A DNA stretch of 64,000 nt from Zelonia costaricensis (GCA_030849075.1 JASAOO010003565.1:217721-281720); one strand, 5' to 3'. Positions 38,328 through 49,093 are shown, numbered from the stretch's first letter. The notes: generated from the sequence alone by a model not told the origin. A program made the numbers and translations.

Positions 38328-39626
38328 CTAGTGGAGGAGGTAGTTCCGCTTCACGTGCGTGGGAAGCTTGGCGTCGAGGCGCGGGTTCACAATTTGCAGC
38401 GCGCCGAGGTCCTTCGCCGTCTTGCCCAGCCGGCGCAGCACGTCGTCAAGCGTGCGCCGCTTCGTCTGCTTCGACGAGCGATTCTGTTGCGCCTCCTCCA
38501 GCTGGGCCCGCAGCTCGTCGCCCCGCAGGCCCATCTTTGGCTCATTCAACTGCTCCTTGCTGCCGGCAAAGAAGTCCTTCCAGTAGACGTCGTCGTAGTA
38601 GCCCTTCTTGAGGTGGTCCGGCATGCGGTTGTCGACGACGCGGTCCGGCATGAAGATGCCGTCCTTGCCGGGTGGGTGCATCGCCATCATGCCCTTGCGC
38701 CGCCGCATCTCCTCCAGGTACGGGTACATGTTGTAGACGAGGCTGTGCGGCACCTTGCCGCGACTCGCCGCAATCTCGCTCACGCTCCGCAACGCCTTGA
38801 CCGCCTCGAACACGCTCTCCACCGTGTGCGTCGGCGCCTTCGGGTTGTTCACCGGCCGCAGGTTCAGCTTGCACCCCGCGTTCTGAAAGCCAAACGCGCA
38901 GAGAATGTCGGCAATGCGAAAGTTGGCCACGATGCGGCGCGCCGGGTACAACAGCACACGCGCGCCGTCGGCGTTGATGCGGACCGGGTACATGGGGCCC
39001 TCCTGCTCGAGATCCACCGCGATAATGTTCGCAAAGGCCTCCCGGATCGCCTCGCTGCGGGCCTCCTGCGTGCTGGGGGCGACGGCGCGGCCCCAGCCGG
39101 CGATGCCCTTGCCGCTGCCCACGTACAGGACGCAATAGATCCACTGCCGGTGGTCCTTCGGGCTGAACTTGACGACACGCATGTCGTACGCGACGATGTT
39201 GAGTTGGAAGTTGCACAGGAAGCGACCGCGGTGCTCCTGCGGGATGAGCTCGGGGGTGAGCCACGTGTTGGAGCGCCACTGGTTGTACTCCGTGTTCAGC
39301 TTGTGCTTCCACTGGAAACCCTCGGGGTAGAGGTCGGGCACGATCTTGTACTCGTTGTACAGGTCAACGCCGTTGTCCATCCCTTTGAGGCCCTTGCTGT
39401 CGGCGGCGTGCGCGACGGCCTCGGCCGAGTCGCGGGTGTCGCGGAAGTACAGCGAGGTGCCGGTTTCGAGGTTGACAAACGGGTTACGCATCTTCTCGAA
39501 GCGGCGCCGCGTTGCGCTGCCGGGCTTCATCCAGGTGTAGTAAATGCGTGGGATGCCGCCCCGCATCGTACCCTTCGCCGCGTACGACGTCAGGTTCTTC
39601 GCCCACGGGCTGGTCAGGCGCAACAT
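38328..39626 (-). CDS. Mitochondrial small-subunit ribosomal protein uS5m
   Basis: 432 residues. The first ~45 residues are basic and aromatic without a hydrophobic span (MLRLTSPWAKNLTSYAAKG), fitting mitochondrial import. Residues ~140-205 match the uS5 N-terminal double-stranded-RNA-binding fold (VVKFSPKDHRQWIYCVLYVG, then GKGIAGWGRAVAPSTQEARS and EAIREAFANIIAV). Residues ~212-282 match the uS5 C-terminal domain (ARRIVANFRIADILCAFGFQ, then THTVESVFEAVKALRSV). Long N- and C-terminal extensions are normal for trypanosomatid mitoribosomal proteins; the C-terminus has KRRTLDDVLRRLGKTAKDLG. The ATG at 39626 sits 9 nt after an AG that ends a 48-nt AG-free pyrimidine-rich stretch, strong support for this start. 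The open frame upstream is UTR and starts with GTG. Confidence 0.9.
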   Translation of the reverse strand: MLRLTSPWAKNLTSYAAKGTMRGGIPRIYYTWMKPGSATRRRFEKMRNPFVNLETGTSLYFRDTRDSAEAVAHAADSKGLKGMDNGVDLYNEYKIVPDLYPEGFQWKHKLNTEYNQWRSNTWLTPELIPQEHRGRFLCNFQLNIVAYDMRVVKFSPKDHRQWIYCVLYVGSGKGIAGWGRAVAPSTQEARSEAIREAFANIIAVDLEQEGPMYPVRINADGARVLLYPARRIVANFRIADILCAFGFQNAGCKLNLRPVNNPKAPTHTVESVFEAVKALRSVSEIAASRGKVPHSLVYNMYPYLEEMRRRKGMMAMHPPGKDGIFMPDRVVDNRMPDHLKKGYYDDVYWKDFFAGSKEQLNEPKMGLRGDELRAQLEEAQQNRSSKQTKRRTLDDVLRRLGKTAKDLGALQIVNPRLDAKLPTHVKRNYLLH

Positions 39627-40473
39627 CTTCCGTGCTGTTGCCGAGACGACAAAGGTGTGTGACGAGGTGAAGATTGGGGAAGGGACTGTCGCAGCGGGGG
39701 TAGGCCCGCCCTGTGCGTCGCACGTGCCTTCGCTTCTGGAGGGGGGGCGCGCGGAAGGCGAGCTGTTGCGGCGGGGAGGCAGGGAGGAGGGAGGGGAGGG
39801 GGGCAGGGGTGTTGTGCGAGGCGGTGAGAAGCGAGGAGGAAGAGGGGGGGATGCGAAGTCGGTGAAACGTGGCGCGCACCTACACGATGGTGGTGGGGAG
39901 AGAAGGCGGGACAACACACACGCACACACACACACACAGCTCACCTCGCCAACGAGAGATTGCGTGGGTGTATCACCATCTCGCACTGCGGTGGGTTTGT
40001 TCTTTGTGTTCCTCTCTGCTTCGCACTGTGACTGAAAGCCGGACTGCGTAGTGCTTCCGTCCGGTGCCGCACGGGCGCCGTTGCCAGCACAACTCTGCGC
40101 ACACACGCGTCCGCTTGTACACATCCTGCTGCTGCTCATGGCCCTGCTCTCTGACTGTCTGTTGTCGCGAGTCGCACCCAGAGGCGTGTGCCGCTGCGGC
40201 TCCGCCGAGAGTAGCCACCGGGGCAATGGGAGGGGAGGGGGGAGGGAGGCAAGAATAAACCAAGACGAAGAGAAGGTCGGCACACTCGCTCGCTTTTTCA
40301 CTTGGGGAGAGGGCGAGGGGGGAAACGGAGGTCGGTGGAGGGGCGTTCGTGAGTTTGTGCGTATGCGTGTGGAAGCGGGCGGAAGGGAACCGGGATGCGG
40401 GGACGTGGCAGACCATCACACTAGTCCCCCCCCCTCCCAACACACGCACACCCACACACATACACACACAGCA
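39627..40473. other. Intergenic region, no gene seen
   Basis: About 0.85 kb. It holds the uS5m splice signal at its left end, purine-rich G-runs at 39735-39855, a CA run at 39921-39940 and CA-rich sequence at 40440-40470 just after the vault-gene stop. No gene recognised. Confidence 0.65.
39635..39685 (-). promoter_or_regulatory. Trans-splice acceptor of uS5m
   Basis: The coding strand has a pyrimidine-rich stretch (CCCTTCCCC...CTTTGTCGTCTC) with no AG for 48 nt, then CAACAG with the AG at 39636-39635. The predicted leader is 9 nt. Confidence 0.65.
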
Positions 40474-43143
40474 TCAAGAGCGCCCGACGAGGCCGTCGGT
40501 GGTCTTGAAGAGGTTGATGGGCGAGCTGCCATCTGTGACAAGGTAGCCCTGCAGCCCCAGACTCGACAGCAGCTTCGCCTGCAGCTCCGGCCCGGCCCGC
40601 GCCATCTCCGCAATCGTCTCCGGCCCCAGCGCGGCGACGACGGCGCCCATGAGGGTGTGCCGCACCTCCTCCATGGCCTTCTCGTACTCCAGAGTCATCT
40701 CCGTCACCTTCTCCTCCTGCTCCACCAGCAGCAGCTTCTTGCGGTGCTGCATCTCGCTCATGGTGCTGTACAGCAGCCGCTCCTTGGCGGCCCGCACCGT
40801 CGCCGCCTCCACCGACGCCTCGCTCTCGATGCGCGAGGCCGTCGAGAGCGCCGCGGCCATCGCCTTGGACTTGCCGGAGCTGACGATCGCGAGCCCGTTG
40901 CTCTCCGCGTCGAGCAGCACGCGGCGCTGCTCCTCGTTGGCGACCTGGTCCTGCATCCGCTGCCGGTCCAGCCGGCCGCGCGCCTCCTGCTCCCGCGTCA
41001 TGGCCACCTGCTGCGCCTCCGTCTCCTGCGCGTGCGTCGTGATCTCGATTGCCATCTTCACGGACTTCTGGAGGCCCTGACGCGTGCGGTCGTCCAGCAC
41101 CGCCATCTCCTGCGTGTCGACCGAGGTGATGACGAGGTGGTTGGCGTCAAAGCGCAGCATCTCGTTTGGCCTGCCGGTGCTCGGGTTCACGTCGAAGACG
41201 GCGTGGCGCAGGCAGCGGGCGCTGTTCTTGTGGAACTCCTCAAACGGCATCGAGGCCACCGCGGCGCGAATGCGGCTCGCGATGTACGAGCACGCGTCGC
41301 CGACAAAGTCGTTGACGCTGAAGCACTCCTTCGCGACAGCCGTGTCGCCCGGCGGGACGTCGAACATCCAGTCGTAGCAGAGCTGCAGTGCGAGCTGGGC
41401 GTGGTCGCGCGTCTCGACGTGCACGACGTCTGTCATGTTCGACGGGCCGAGGAAGAGGTGCAGCGCGGTGATGTGGTTCGGCTGCTTGGGCATGCACTTG
41501 GTCGGCTTCGCCGGGTCCCATGGGGAGCCCGAGAGGGACACGACGGTGAACGCCTCGTCCGGCTCGAGCAGCACGCGGTCCGGCCCAAAGACGATGCGCG
41601 TCACTTGCGTCTTGTAGTTGTACAGCTGCGTGACGCTGCGGTACGGAATCTGGTACGATACGGCCCGCTCCGTCTTGCCCTGCAGCACCGCCCCCTCCCT
41701 CGCCTGCTCCAGCTCAATGTAGGCGGCGTGGCTGGCGAGCTGCGCGAGGTGCCGCTCGACCTGCGCCGACAGCGCCTTCTCCCACACCTCCTCCTCCGCG
41801 GCGAGCAGGTAGCTGCACGGGCCGGGAATGCACCGCACCACACCGGTGACGGAGTCCCGCACGTACAGCCCCTCGCCCTCGCCGAGGAGGTGCGGCCGTC
41901 GCACGTCGGACCCGGTCTTCGTGTCCGGCACCACGCGGGTGAAGGCGGACGGGATGAAGGAGCGCGGCCCCTCGACGAGCCACCGGTTGCCCTCCAGCCG
42001 CTCCACCGCCGGGGTGCAGCTGGTGTCGGTGAAATTGCGCAGCGCCGTGACGAGCACCGCCTCCCGCTCGCCGAGCAGGTACGCGCTGTGCGGCGCACCC
42101 CCCTCGAGCGCCTCGCGGGGGCGCAGGAAGAAGGTGGTGTTGGTGAGCACCGTGCGGGCCTCCTCGTCGCCGACGCGGTTGAGGACCACGGCGTAGGTCG
42201 ACGGCGAGAGGCACGTGCGCTGCACCTGCCGCACAATCCTGTCGTACGGGTGCGGAATGAAGCAGTCGCACATCTCGCCCGTGACGAGGAAGACCTCGCC
42301 CGCGTTGCGCACCACGCCCTGCTCGAGAAACGGGGAGCGGGGGTCGGAGTAGGTCTTGGTCGCCTCGACGTGGAGGCCCTCGTCGCGGCTCAGGATCGTG
42401 CCCGCCTGCACAGACACCAGCTTCTCGCACGGCTCAAGAAAGCACATGCCCTCAGCAAGGCGCATGTACTTGTCGTCCGCGTAGTGCTGCAGCTTTGTGG
42501 AGGGTTCAGTGAAGACCTCGCGCGTGGTGCACCACAGCGCCGTCCCCCGCTCCACGGTGTACGCCGTCACCAACTTCTCGACCCGCTCCTCGATGCGCGG
42601 GTAGTAGGTGCCGGGGCCGCGGAAGGTGTACCGCTCGCCGACCTCGCGCCGCACGCGCTGTGGCGACGCCGCTGCCGAGGAAGAGGAAGGGGAGGAGGAG
42701 GTCGCTGCTGCTGCTGCTGCTGCCGGTGCGGCGCCGTCCTCGTAGGCGGTCAGCACCACCACCTGCAGCCCCTCCCTCGCCGACAGCACGGTGAGGTCCT
42801 CGACGCGCACGAGCACTTCGTCGGGGTACAGTGGGAAGGGCGAGACGTGGTAGCGGTACTCCTCCTCCCCGGTGCGCACCTGGACCTGCCCCGACGCGTC
42901 CCGCACGACGCGCGTGGCACCGGTGGCGGGGTCCGTGGCGGTGCGGCGCGGGTTGGCGATGAGGCAGTACTGCGTGGGCGGCACCACCACGAACGGCGTC
43001 GGTGGCTGCGCGATGGACTCGTCCGAGGCGATGGGGCGGGTGAGCGGGCCGACGAGAAGTTCCGTCGTGTTGGTGTTTTCGTTCGTCACGTGCGCGTACT
43101 CGTGCGGCCCCAGCCGCAGCACCGTCTCCGATGGCACCGACAT
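40474..43143 (-). CDS. MVP: Major vault protein
   Basis: 889 residues, the same size as animal MVP (~890). The N-terminal two thirds show vault repeats, e.g. [60 protein letters not shown] and [14 protein letters not shown]. The shoulder (SPFH-like) domain is clear: [51 protein letters not shown] and [18 protein letters not shown]. It is followed by a long Ala/Glu/Arg-rich cap helix and a short Gly/Leu C-terminus. MVP is the sole shell protein of the vault ribonucleoprotein particle. Trypanosomatids carry several MVP genes, and this is one paralogue. Residues ~136-163 are an Ala/Ser/Pro insert between N-terminal repeats, encoded by a CTG-type run at 42704-42723. The start follows an AG at 43214-43213 by ~70 nt; upstream open frame is UTR. 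Confidence 0.93.
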   Translation of the reverse strand: MSVPSETVLRLGPHEYAHVTNENTNTTELLVGPLTRPIASDESIAQPPTPFVVVPPTQYCLIANPRRTATDPATGATRVVRDASGQVQVRTGEEEYRYHVSPFPLYPDEVLVRVEDLTVLSAREGLQVVVLTAYEDGAAPAAAAAAATSSSPSSSSAAASPQRVRREVGERYTFRGPGTYYPRIEERVEKLVTAYTVERGTALWCTTREVFTEPSTKLQHYADDKYMRLAEGMCFLEPCEKLVSVQAGTILSRDEGLHVEATKTYSDPRSPFLEQGVVRNAGEVFLVTGEMCDCFIPHPYDRIVRQVQRTCLSPSTYAVVLNRVGDEEARTVLTNTTFFLRPREALEGGAPHSAYLLGEREAVLVTALRNFTDTSCTPAVERLEGNRWLVEGPRSFIPSAFTRVVPDTKTGSDVRRPHLLGEGEGLYVRDSVTGVVRCIPGPCSYLLAAEEEVWEKALSAQVERHLAQLASHAAYIELEQAREGAVLQGKTERAVSYQIPYRSVTQLYNYKTQVTRIVFGPDRVLLEPDEAFTVVSLSGSPWDPAKPTKCMPKQPNHITALHLFLGPSNMTDVVHVETRDHAQLALQLCYDWMFDVPPGDTAVAKECFSVNDFVGDACSYIASRIRAAVASMPFEEFHKNSARCLRHAVFDVNPSTGRPNEMLRFDANHLVITSVDTQEMAVLDDRTRQGLQKSVKMAIEITTHAQETEAQQVAMTREQEARGRLDRQRMQDQVANEEQRRVLLDAESNGLAIVSSGKSKAMAAALSTASRIESEASVEAATVRAAKERLLYSTMSEMQHRKKLLLVEQEEKVTEMTLEYEKAMEEVRHTLMGAVVAALGPETIAEMARAGPELQAKLLSSLGLQGYLVTDGSSPINLFKTTDGLVGRS
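42704..42723. repeat. (GCT)n run inside the MVP coding region
   Basis: A trinucleotide run on the plus strand encoding the alanine tract of the low-complexity insert in MVP. Confidence 0.85.
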
Positions 43144-43212
43144 GAGCAGCGTCTCGCAAAGCGGGATCGGGTCCTTCCTCGAGGGCGGGCTCGGCTCGGT
43201 TTTCCGAATGGG

Positions 43213-43260
43213 CTTGCGGTCAGAACCGGCACCAAAAGAAAAGGAGATGAAAGGTTGAGG
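43213..43260 (-). promoter_or_regulatory. Trans-splice acceptor of MVP
   Basis: On the coding strand CTTTCATCTCCTTTTCTTTT is followed, without an intervening AG, by GACCGCAAG with the AG at 43214-43213, giving a ~70-nt leader. Confidence 0.55.
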
Positions 43261-43351
43261 TCGTGCAGTAGCAGCACACGGGCGGCAGAAGACTACGCAA
43301 GTCAGAGAAGTAAAGCCAGCTGTCGCTGGGTGAGCAGATGTACTTGCGCGC

Positions 43352-43353
<2 letters not shown>

Positions 43354-43384
<31 letters not shown>
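43354..43384. repeat. (TG)n microsatellite
   Basis: Pure TG run on the plus strand about 210 nt upstream of the MVP start codon. Confidence 0.9.
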
Positions 43385-43385
<1 letters not shown>

Positions 43386-44441
43386 CTAGGCGTGCTTTGA
43401 GGCAAGATGTGACTGACCCTGCCTCTCTGTGTAAAGTAGTGGAGGGGGGGGGGAAGGAGAGGCCTCCAGGGTGCGGAGGGTGCCTCGGTTCGAGTGTGTC
43501 GTTGCCTGGTGCCTTCTTTTTTTTTTTGCACGTGTGGAACCGCTGACAGTGAGCGAGCAAGAGCAGCTGCGACGGCAGAAAGGGGAGGAGCAAGGAAGTG
43601 GCAGCCATGCGGACGTGGGAAGCACGCGTTGACAGGCACTCTCAGCGGCGGAATACAGGAAGGAGGAGGAGAACCATGCGTGGCTGGAAAGGGTGTGCTG
43701 CTGCGCATCACCGTGGGCACACCAGCCGTCGTTGACCTACTACGCAGCGGCGGCCGCGCAGGGGCGTCGTGCTCCGCGACGGTTTTGCCTCCTCTTTTGC
43801 TCCCACGCGATCAGCGCAGGCACAGCTCCATGGGGTGGGGTGCCAAGCGCACCACGAGCTCCACTCGCCCTGGCACTCCGGTGAAAGGCGGCGTGGTACG
43901 TCATTGTTCGTTTCGGTATTTGCGTTACTCGAGTTACACGTCTGTGTGTGTGGGGGGGTGGGGGGGAAGAGGGGGGGGGGTTCGTCTGCCGTCCTGCTGC
44001 GGAGCACGCCTCCCTCCCTGCTCATCGCGTGACACAGCCGCGATCAAACACGAGCGGCGACCCACACACACACAAACACAAACGCACACGCACACGCTCA
44101 GCATGCCGTTACACTCCAAAGAAGAAGAAAAAACAGTAGAGCACCTTAAGCGGCATTAACGGAGAGGTGAACAGAGGGAGGGGAAGGAAGACAGCGAGGA
44201 GGAGGTGACCCACCACAGCGATGGAGCACCCGTCCATGTCCCCACACAACACACAGGCGCGGAGCAGGTCGTCCCCGTCCGCAGGCGCCACTATCGACTA
44301 CGAACACCAGCTACCCATCTCGAGTGCGCGCTGCGCATCCCCTAAACGCCGAGCACATCGGCCAGGAAGGAGAAAGCGCACACGCACGGAGACACAGAGA
44401 GCGGGACAGAGAGGGAGCGGGGAAGTGGCGGCACGGATGCG

Positions 44442-46340
44442 CTACGCCGTGTCGAGTCCCTCGGCCTCCTCGCGCTGGCGCTTGCGCAGCTCCGCCTTGA
44501 GAGCGGCCGGCAGCGGTGCCGGCGGCTTCAGGTCGCCCAGCGACGGGTCGTACTCCTCGAGCACCTCGTACGGGCCGAGGGCGTCGAGCTGCTTCGTCGC
44601 CACCGGCGCCTGCCCGTGCTGGTGCTTGGAGACCTTATGGTAGTGCTTGCACATCGTCTCGGTCACCTGGCGCAGCGTTGGGTGGAAGCTGTGCGTGAGC
44701 AGCCCCAGCTCCCACGTGAAGCAGCTGTCCGCGTTCGCCGAGACGGTCTGCAGCGCCGCTGGGTTGTAGGCACCGCGCCCGGCGATGACGTTGTCGCTGC
44801 CGCCGACGATGACGCCACCGGCGAGCGGGTAGCGGAGGGCGATGCGGTGGCAGAGCGAGAGGAGCGCCATGGCGATGTGCGGCGGGCAGGACGGGGTCGC
44901 CTGCATCAGCCGCCGCACGATGGCCGTCACCCGCGCCACGGGCAGGTGCTTTTGCGTCAGCACGAGCAGGTCAACCGCGCGCAGGACGAGGCCGACGTGG
45001 AAGGTCCACTCGCGACTTGCGTTCTGCTGCACGAAGGTGCCCTGCGCCATGGACTGAGCGATGGAGAAGGCCTGAGACGAGAGGGAGCCGGCCGACGAGG
45101 TCGAGCCCTGCGAGGCCACCTCGTCCGCGTCGCCGCCGGACGCCTCCTGTGCCTCCTCGCGGGTCATCTTGGCCGACGACGCGGACTCTGTCGACGGCAG
45201 CTCGAGTGCCTCGCCGAGGCAGCGAAACAGCACCTCGTGGAAGTAGCTCAAATCCACACGCCACTCCGACGCCGTCGCCGTGGCGTCGCGCTGGGCGAGG
45301 GTGGCCACCGCGACGAGGGCGTGCAGCCGCGTCGTGACCGACGCCGCCGTCTCCTCCTCCTCCTCTTCGTCACTGCCGTCGCCGGTGCCGCCAGCGCCGT
45401 CGCGGCGTCGGCTGCTGCTGCTGCTGCCGCCGCCCTTCACAAGGTCCTTGAGAGCCTCCATCAGCTGCTGATACAGGTCCACGTTCACGAGCGGCGCGAA
45501 CTTGACGAGCCCCTCCAGCGTTGGGGCCAGGATCTTGGTCTGGTGCACCGGCGAGCACGTCTTGGACGCCTCGATGACGCGGAGGTAAATGACGAAGATG
45601 CGGTGGACGATGCGGGTCTGCTTCGCCGCCACCTCGGCGCGGTCGCGACGGGCCTTCGACTTCTGCAGCTGCCGGGCCAGCTCCTTGTCCTCCTTCTTGA
45701 GCCGCTTGTTCTTCGCCTTCTCCTCGGCCAGGTCCTCGCGGTGGACATCCACCATAGCCACGCGCACGTGCAGAAGCAGGTTCAGCAGCTTCGGGTTCAT
45801 GGCGTAGCTGCGCTTCCGCACGATGCGGAGCAAGGCGCCGACGATGTGCTCCGTTGTGTCGGACACCTTCTGCCCGTCCAGCAGCTCCGCCAGCGCCGTC
45901 TGGCACGGCTGAGCAACGCGCACCGACTTGCAGTTGGCAAAGTCAATCGCGAGCGAGAGGAGTGTGTCGGCGTGGTTGAACTCCGGCGCCGAGCTCTTGA
46001 CAAGCCGCGCGCAGAGCCGGCTGCCCAGCGCCTGCTGCTCCGGGTGCGACTTGCGCGACAACTTGCGCAGGAGTTGGAGGAAGTGGGTGTACTGGGTCAG
46101 GATCTCGTGCTCGAGCTTCTGCACATTGTACACCTCCTTCTGCTTGCGCTGCCCACCGCCGTCTTCGCCCTCGAGGGTGCTGGAGATGCGGTAGCTGGGA
46201 ATGACGTCGCACAGAATCGTGCACTCCTCGTTGAGGTTCTGCACCAGCTCGCCGTAGTCGGCGACGGTCTTGTTGTGCAGGGCGTACAGGGACTTGAGCT
46301 GGCCCTGCAGGTAGCTCGTGTTCATCAAATAGCGCTGCAT
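44442..46340 (-). CDS. NOC3: Nucleolar complex protein NOC3
   Basis: 632 residues. The N-terminal third has the NOC3 pattern IPSYRIS followed by KLEHEILTQYTHFLQLLRKL, and the middle has the CBF/Mak21-type segment RIVHRIFVIYLRVIEASKTC, then PVHQTKILAPTLEGLVKFAP. The C-terminal part ends with YDPSLGDLKPPAPLPAAL and a basic tail, also typical. Noc3 pairs with Noc2 in late nucleolar/nucleoplasmic 60S pre-ribosomes, and in yeast also takes part in DNA replication initiation. A Ser/Arg/Glu-rich insert lies near residues 304-328 and a Ser/Ala/Asp-rich one near 380-420; both are probably surface loops. A basic coiled stretch (EEKAKNKRLKKEDKELARQL) lies near 210. An AG at 46352-46351, ending a >70-nt AG-free pyrimidine-rich stretch, puts the ATG 10 nt downstream and supports the start; a second ATG is five codons in. 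Confidence 0.88.
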   Translation of the reverse strand: MQRYLMNTSYLQGQLKSLYALHNKTVADYGELVQNLNEECTILCDVIPSYRISSTLEGEDGGGQRKQKEVYNVQKLEHEILTQYTHFLQLLRKLSRKSHPEQQALGSRLCARLVKSSAPEFNHADTLLSLAIDFANCKSVRVAQPCQTALAELLDGQKVSDTTEHIVGALLRIVRKRSYAMNPKLLNLLLHVRVAMVDVHREDLAEEKAKNKRLKKEDKELARQLQKSKARRDRAEVAAKQTRIVHRIFVIYLRVIEASKTCSPVHQTKILAPTLEGLVKFAPLVNVDLYQQLMEALKDLVKGGGSSSSSRRRDGAGGTGDGSDEEEEEETAASVTTRLHALVAVATLAQRDATATASEWRVDLSYFHEVLFRCLGEALELPSTESASSAKMTREEAQEASGGDADEVASQGSTSSAGSLSSQAFSIAQSMAQGTFVQQNASREWTFHVGLVLRAVDLLVLTQKHLPVARVTAIVRRLMQATPSCPPHIAMALLSLCHRIALRYPLAGGVIVGGSDNVIAGRGAYNPAALQTVSANADSCFTWELGLLTHSFHPTLRQVTETMCKHYHKVSKHQHGQAPVATKQLDALGPYEVLEEYDPSLGDLKPPAPLPAALKAELRKRQREEAEGLDTA

Positions 46341-47187
46341 GGTGGGCGAACTACAAATTCACGGTGCGGGGGAAATGGGAGGGGGGATGAAGAGGAAGGC
46401 CAGATGCGTGGTGTCACGCAGCCGGAGTGGGGAAAGGGGCGGAGAGGGGGGGGGGGCAAAGTGCACACGGCACGAGGGGCGAGCGCGCAGGCTACCGAAG
46501 ACGAAACAAAGAAAACAACAGCAACGGTGCCAGGCGTTCGTCTGCGTTGCGGAGGAGGGAAGGCGCGTGTGTGTGTGTGTGGGTGTGGGGGAGAGGGGAA
46601 GGATCAGTGCCAGGTGGAGAGGCAAAGCGAAGGGCGGCGTGGAGCAGGCAGAGGAGGGGAAAGAGAGAGTCCAGAAAACGGCGATTCCCACGCTTGTGCA
46701 TTCACGTCGTGAAGTGGTGGTGCGGCAACACTCAAATGCGTCCGAGTCCCCACCCCCCCCTCTCCCCCGGTGTGGCGGTGCACAACGGCAAGTGCCGCCC
46801 CACACCACCCGAGTGCAGACGGCATACGGAACCCTGCCTTTTTTGTTTTGTATTTTTGGCGCTTTACTGGGGCGGCAGCCGTCGGCTCGAGAGACACTAC
46901 CACCGGCGACAACAAGATGACACGCACACACACACAGAGCCATGTACACGCTAGTGAGATGACAGCGAGGAAAAGAAGTCGGCGTGCAGGCGACAGCAAC
47001 TCGACGGGAACTCAGGCGGCTCGAGTAGCACGCGGTGCATCACCTGCACCCCACCAACCACCACCCCGCGCCCACACCTACCGGGGAGACACCGAGAGAG
47101 GCACCAGTCGCCGAGTGTGCCGTGGGGGGAAGGGGGAAAGGAGTTGCGGAGAGCCGGTCCAGCTTGGTTCGTATTCTGCAAGCCACC
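46341..47187. other. Intergenic region, no gene seen
   Basis: About 0.85 kb. It holds the NOC3 splice signal, a G-run near 46448-46456, a TG run near 46567-46582 and a CA run near 46924-46936. No gene recognised. Confidence 0.65.
46351..46400 (-). promoter_or_regulatory. Trans-splice acceptor of NOC3
   Basis: A long C/T-rich stretch on the coding strand (CCTTCCTCTTCATCCCCCC...) lacks AG until TTTGTAG at 46352-46351, 10 nt before the ATG. Confidence 0.65.
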
Positions 47188-47754
47188 TCAGTAGTTGAAG
47201 TACTTTTCATTGAGGGACTGAAAGGCGGGGATGTAGTTCTTGATGATGCCGAACACCATGGCAAAGATCGTGAGCAGCACGAAGGAGATGATGGAGTACT
47301 TGATCAGCGGCGCGTTGCGGTCGTAGCACTCCGCCTTGATGGACGAAGTCCGCTTGCAGCTCTTCGCCGTGCACGTCGCCGCCTCGAGCACGGCAATCAC
47401 CTCGCACTCCTCCACCACCACCTCAGCCGCCCCGAGCGCGTTGTCGCCCTGAATGCCGTCGAAGAGCCGCGCCGTGGCGAAGCGGACCTCCTTGCTGGCG
47501 ATGTACTCGTTGCACAGCTTTGTCGAGCAGTCGCCACACGAGTTGACGGTCCACGAGACGTTCGTGATGGCATTGCACCCGCCCTGGTAGCAGCACCGGC
47601 ACGTGCAGGTGATGGGGCTGGTTGACCGCGTGCTCCACCCGGTCGCGGCCACGGCAGGGCTGCCGTGGCAGAGCAGCGCGACCACCAAGAGAGCGAGAAG
47701 AAGCGGCGATGTCCTCGACACCGTGCAAGGCTGCGTTGTCGACAGAGCAGCCAT
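47188..47754 (-). CDS. Cys-rich type I membrane protein, unknown
   Basis: 188 residues. An N-terminal signal peptide (PLLLALLVVALLCHGSPAVAA, cleavage near residue 36) leads into a ~115-residue ectodomain. That ectodomain has about twelve cysteines, including a dense CTCRCCYQGGC cluster near 49-59, NSCGDC, KLC, EEC, TCTAKSC and AEC, and one N-glycosylation sequon (NVS). A single transmembrane helix (YSIISFVLLTIFAMVFGII) lies at about 153-171, followed by a short tail (QSLNEKYFNY) with two aromatic residues near the end that could act in sorting. An even cysteine count fits disulphides in a lumenal or surface domain. I do not recognise the family. The coding strand upstream has a long pyrimidine tract touching the ATG, with the first AG only inside codon 8; since no other Met precedes the C-terminal helix, the AG at 47822-47821 is the likelier acceptor. 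Confidence 0.8.
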   Translation of the reverse strand: MAALSTTQPCTVSRTSPLLLALLVVALLCHGSPAVAATGWSTRSTSPITCTCRCCYQGGCNAITNVSWTVNSCGDCSTKLCNEYIASKEVRFATARLFDGIQGDNALGAAEVVVEECEVIAVLEAATCTAKSCKRTSSIKAECYDRNAPLIKYSIISFVLLTIFAMVFGIIKNYIPAFQSLNEKYFNY

Positions 47755-49093
47755 CGCAGTGTCCAGGATCGTGCAAGGGAGGAGGGGGGGAAGAGGAGAA
47801 CCAAAAAGGCAAAGGGGTCGCTGTGTTTCCGTATGGCTGGGTGCCGCACTGGGCAGGGCGGTGGGAGTGTCCGCCCTCGCAGCGCACGAGACGGGGGGCG
47901 AGGGAGGATCGCAGGAAAGGCAGGTGGCAGCTGCACGTCACGAATATGCGTTTCGATGGGGACCTCGCCGTGAGCTGTGCGCCGACCCACAAGACGAACC
48001 CACTAGTTTTGAACGTGGGTGCGTGCTGCAGTGATTCCTTCGACTCTGTGTTGCGGGAGCGTGGTGGAGCATCGGGCAGAAAGCGTGAGGGGAGAAGAAC
48101 GCGGCATGGGCGAATTGAAGCGGCGGTGTCGATTGCGGCAGTTGCAATACCGATGCGTGTTGCTGAGTGAATGGGCGAGAGCGGAGGGTACGCGAGCCGA
48201 GCACGTCTGCACGCACCCTGCCGCCCTTTACGTTCGGAGGGCGCACAGAACTCCGTCCGTGTCGCGGGTCGGAGCGCCGCGGCGGCTTCCCCCCCCCTCC
48301 CAAGAAAACAACCCCCTCCCAGTTCTTTTGCACTCTGTCATCCTTGCCACAGTGCGCAGCGCGGCGTGGGGGCACTTCTTCCGCTGCGTGCTGTCCGGGC
48401 CTCGACATCGTCCTCGCCTGCGCAGGGGGAGACGCCGGCCCGGTGGTGACGGTCCCACCATCGCTCCTCCTCCTTTGTGCTGTCACGGTGTTGCGCTGTG
48501 CTCCTCACAGGAGAGAGAGGGAGGGAAGCCTGTCCCCCGTCCCCCCCCACACACACACACAGAGGCAGTGAAACGAATCAATCAAAGCACAACACACATC
48601 TAAGCATCAAGCAAAGGAAGAAGAAAAGGGGAAGCGCGGAAGGGGAGGGAGGGTGGCTGCGCTCTTATGGGGAGAAGAGTGCATGCCGCTTCTGTCCCCC
48701 GCCCCACCCCAACATGCAGGGCAGGTTCGAGCCCGGTCAACAACAGCGCGTTTGATATGCAGGCAGAACAACAGAAGACACGAAAAAGAGGGCAGTCGTG
48801 AGGCGTCTGTGCAGTCCACAGCCCTAGCGGAACACGTGTCACACGGAGGCGCACCGTGGGAGAAAGAGGACTGCTACACGACACGCGGCCTCAGCAGCCC
48901 TCAAGCCTGCCAGGGACGAGAAAGGACAACAAGGGACCCGGGACGGGGGCGAAGGGAGGGGGTGGGGCCGAAGTGCCGCGAGAGACGGAGGAATACCAAA
49001 GACTGCGGCTTTGTCATCTCTCTTTTCCGAATACAACGCCCTTCCCCCCCCCCCCGAGGCTATCGAGTGCACGCACACACACACACTCCCTTT
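47755..49093. other. Intergenic region, no gene seen
   Basis: About 1.3 kb. It has the pyrimidine tract of the Cys-rich gene at 47762-47812, a C-rich/CA block at 48541-48561, a C-run at 49043-49056 and a CA run at 49071-49085 just beyond the stop of the 1660-aa gene. No gene recognised. Confidence 0.65.

Larger units (their letters stand above)
43144..44441. other. Intergenic region, no gene seen
   Basis: About 1.3 kb. A TG run lies at 43354-43384, a T-run at 43517-43528, G-runs at 43951-43980 and CA runs near 44062-44095. No gene recognised. Confidence 0.65.

Noticed and set aside
40051..43389. An 1112-codon open frame on the plus strand opposite the vault protein gene
   Set aside because: It is a GC-bias shadow: its translation is a His/Arg/Leu/Val-rich mirror of MVP codons with no domain, while the minus frame has complete MVP homology.
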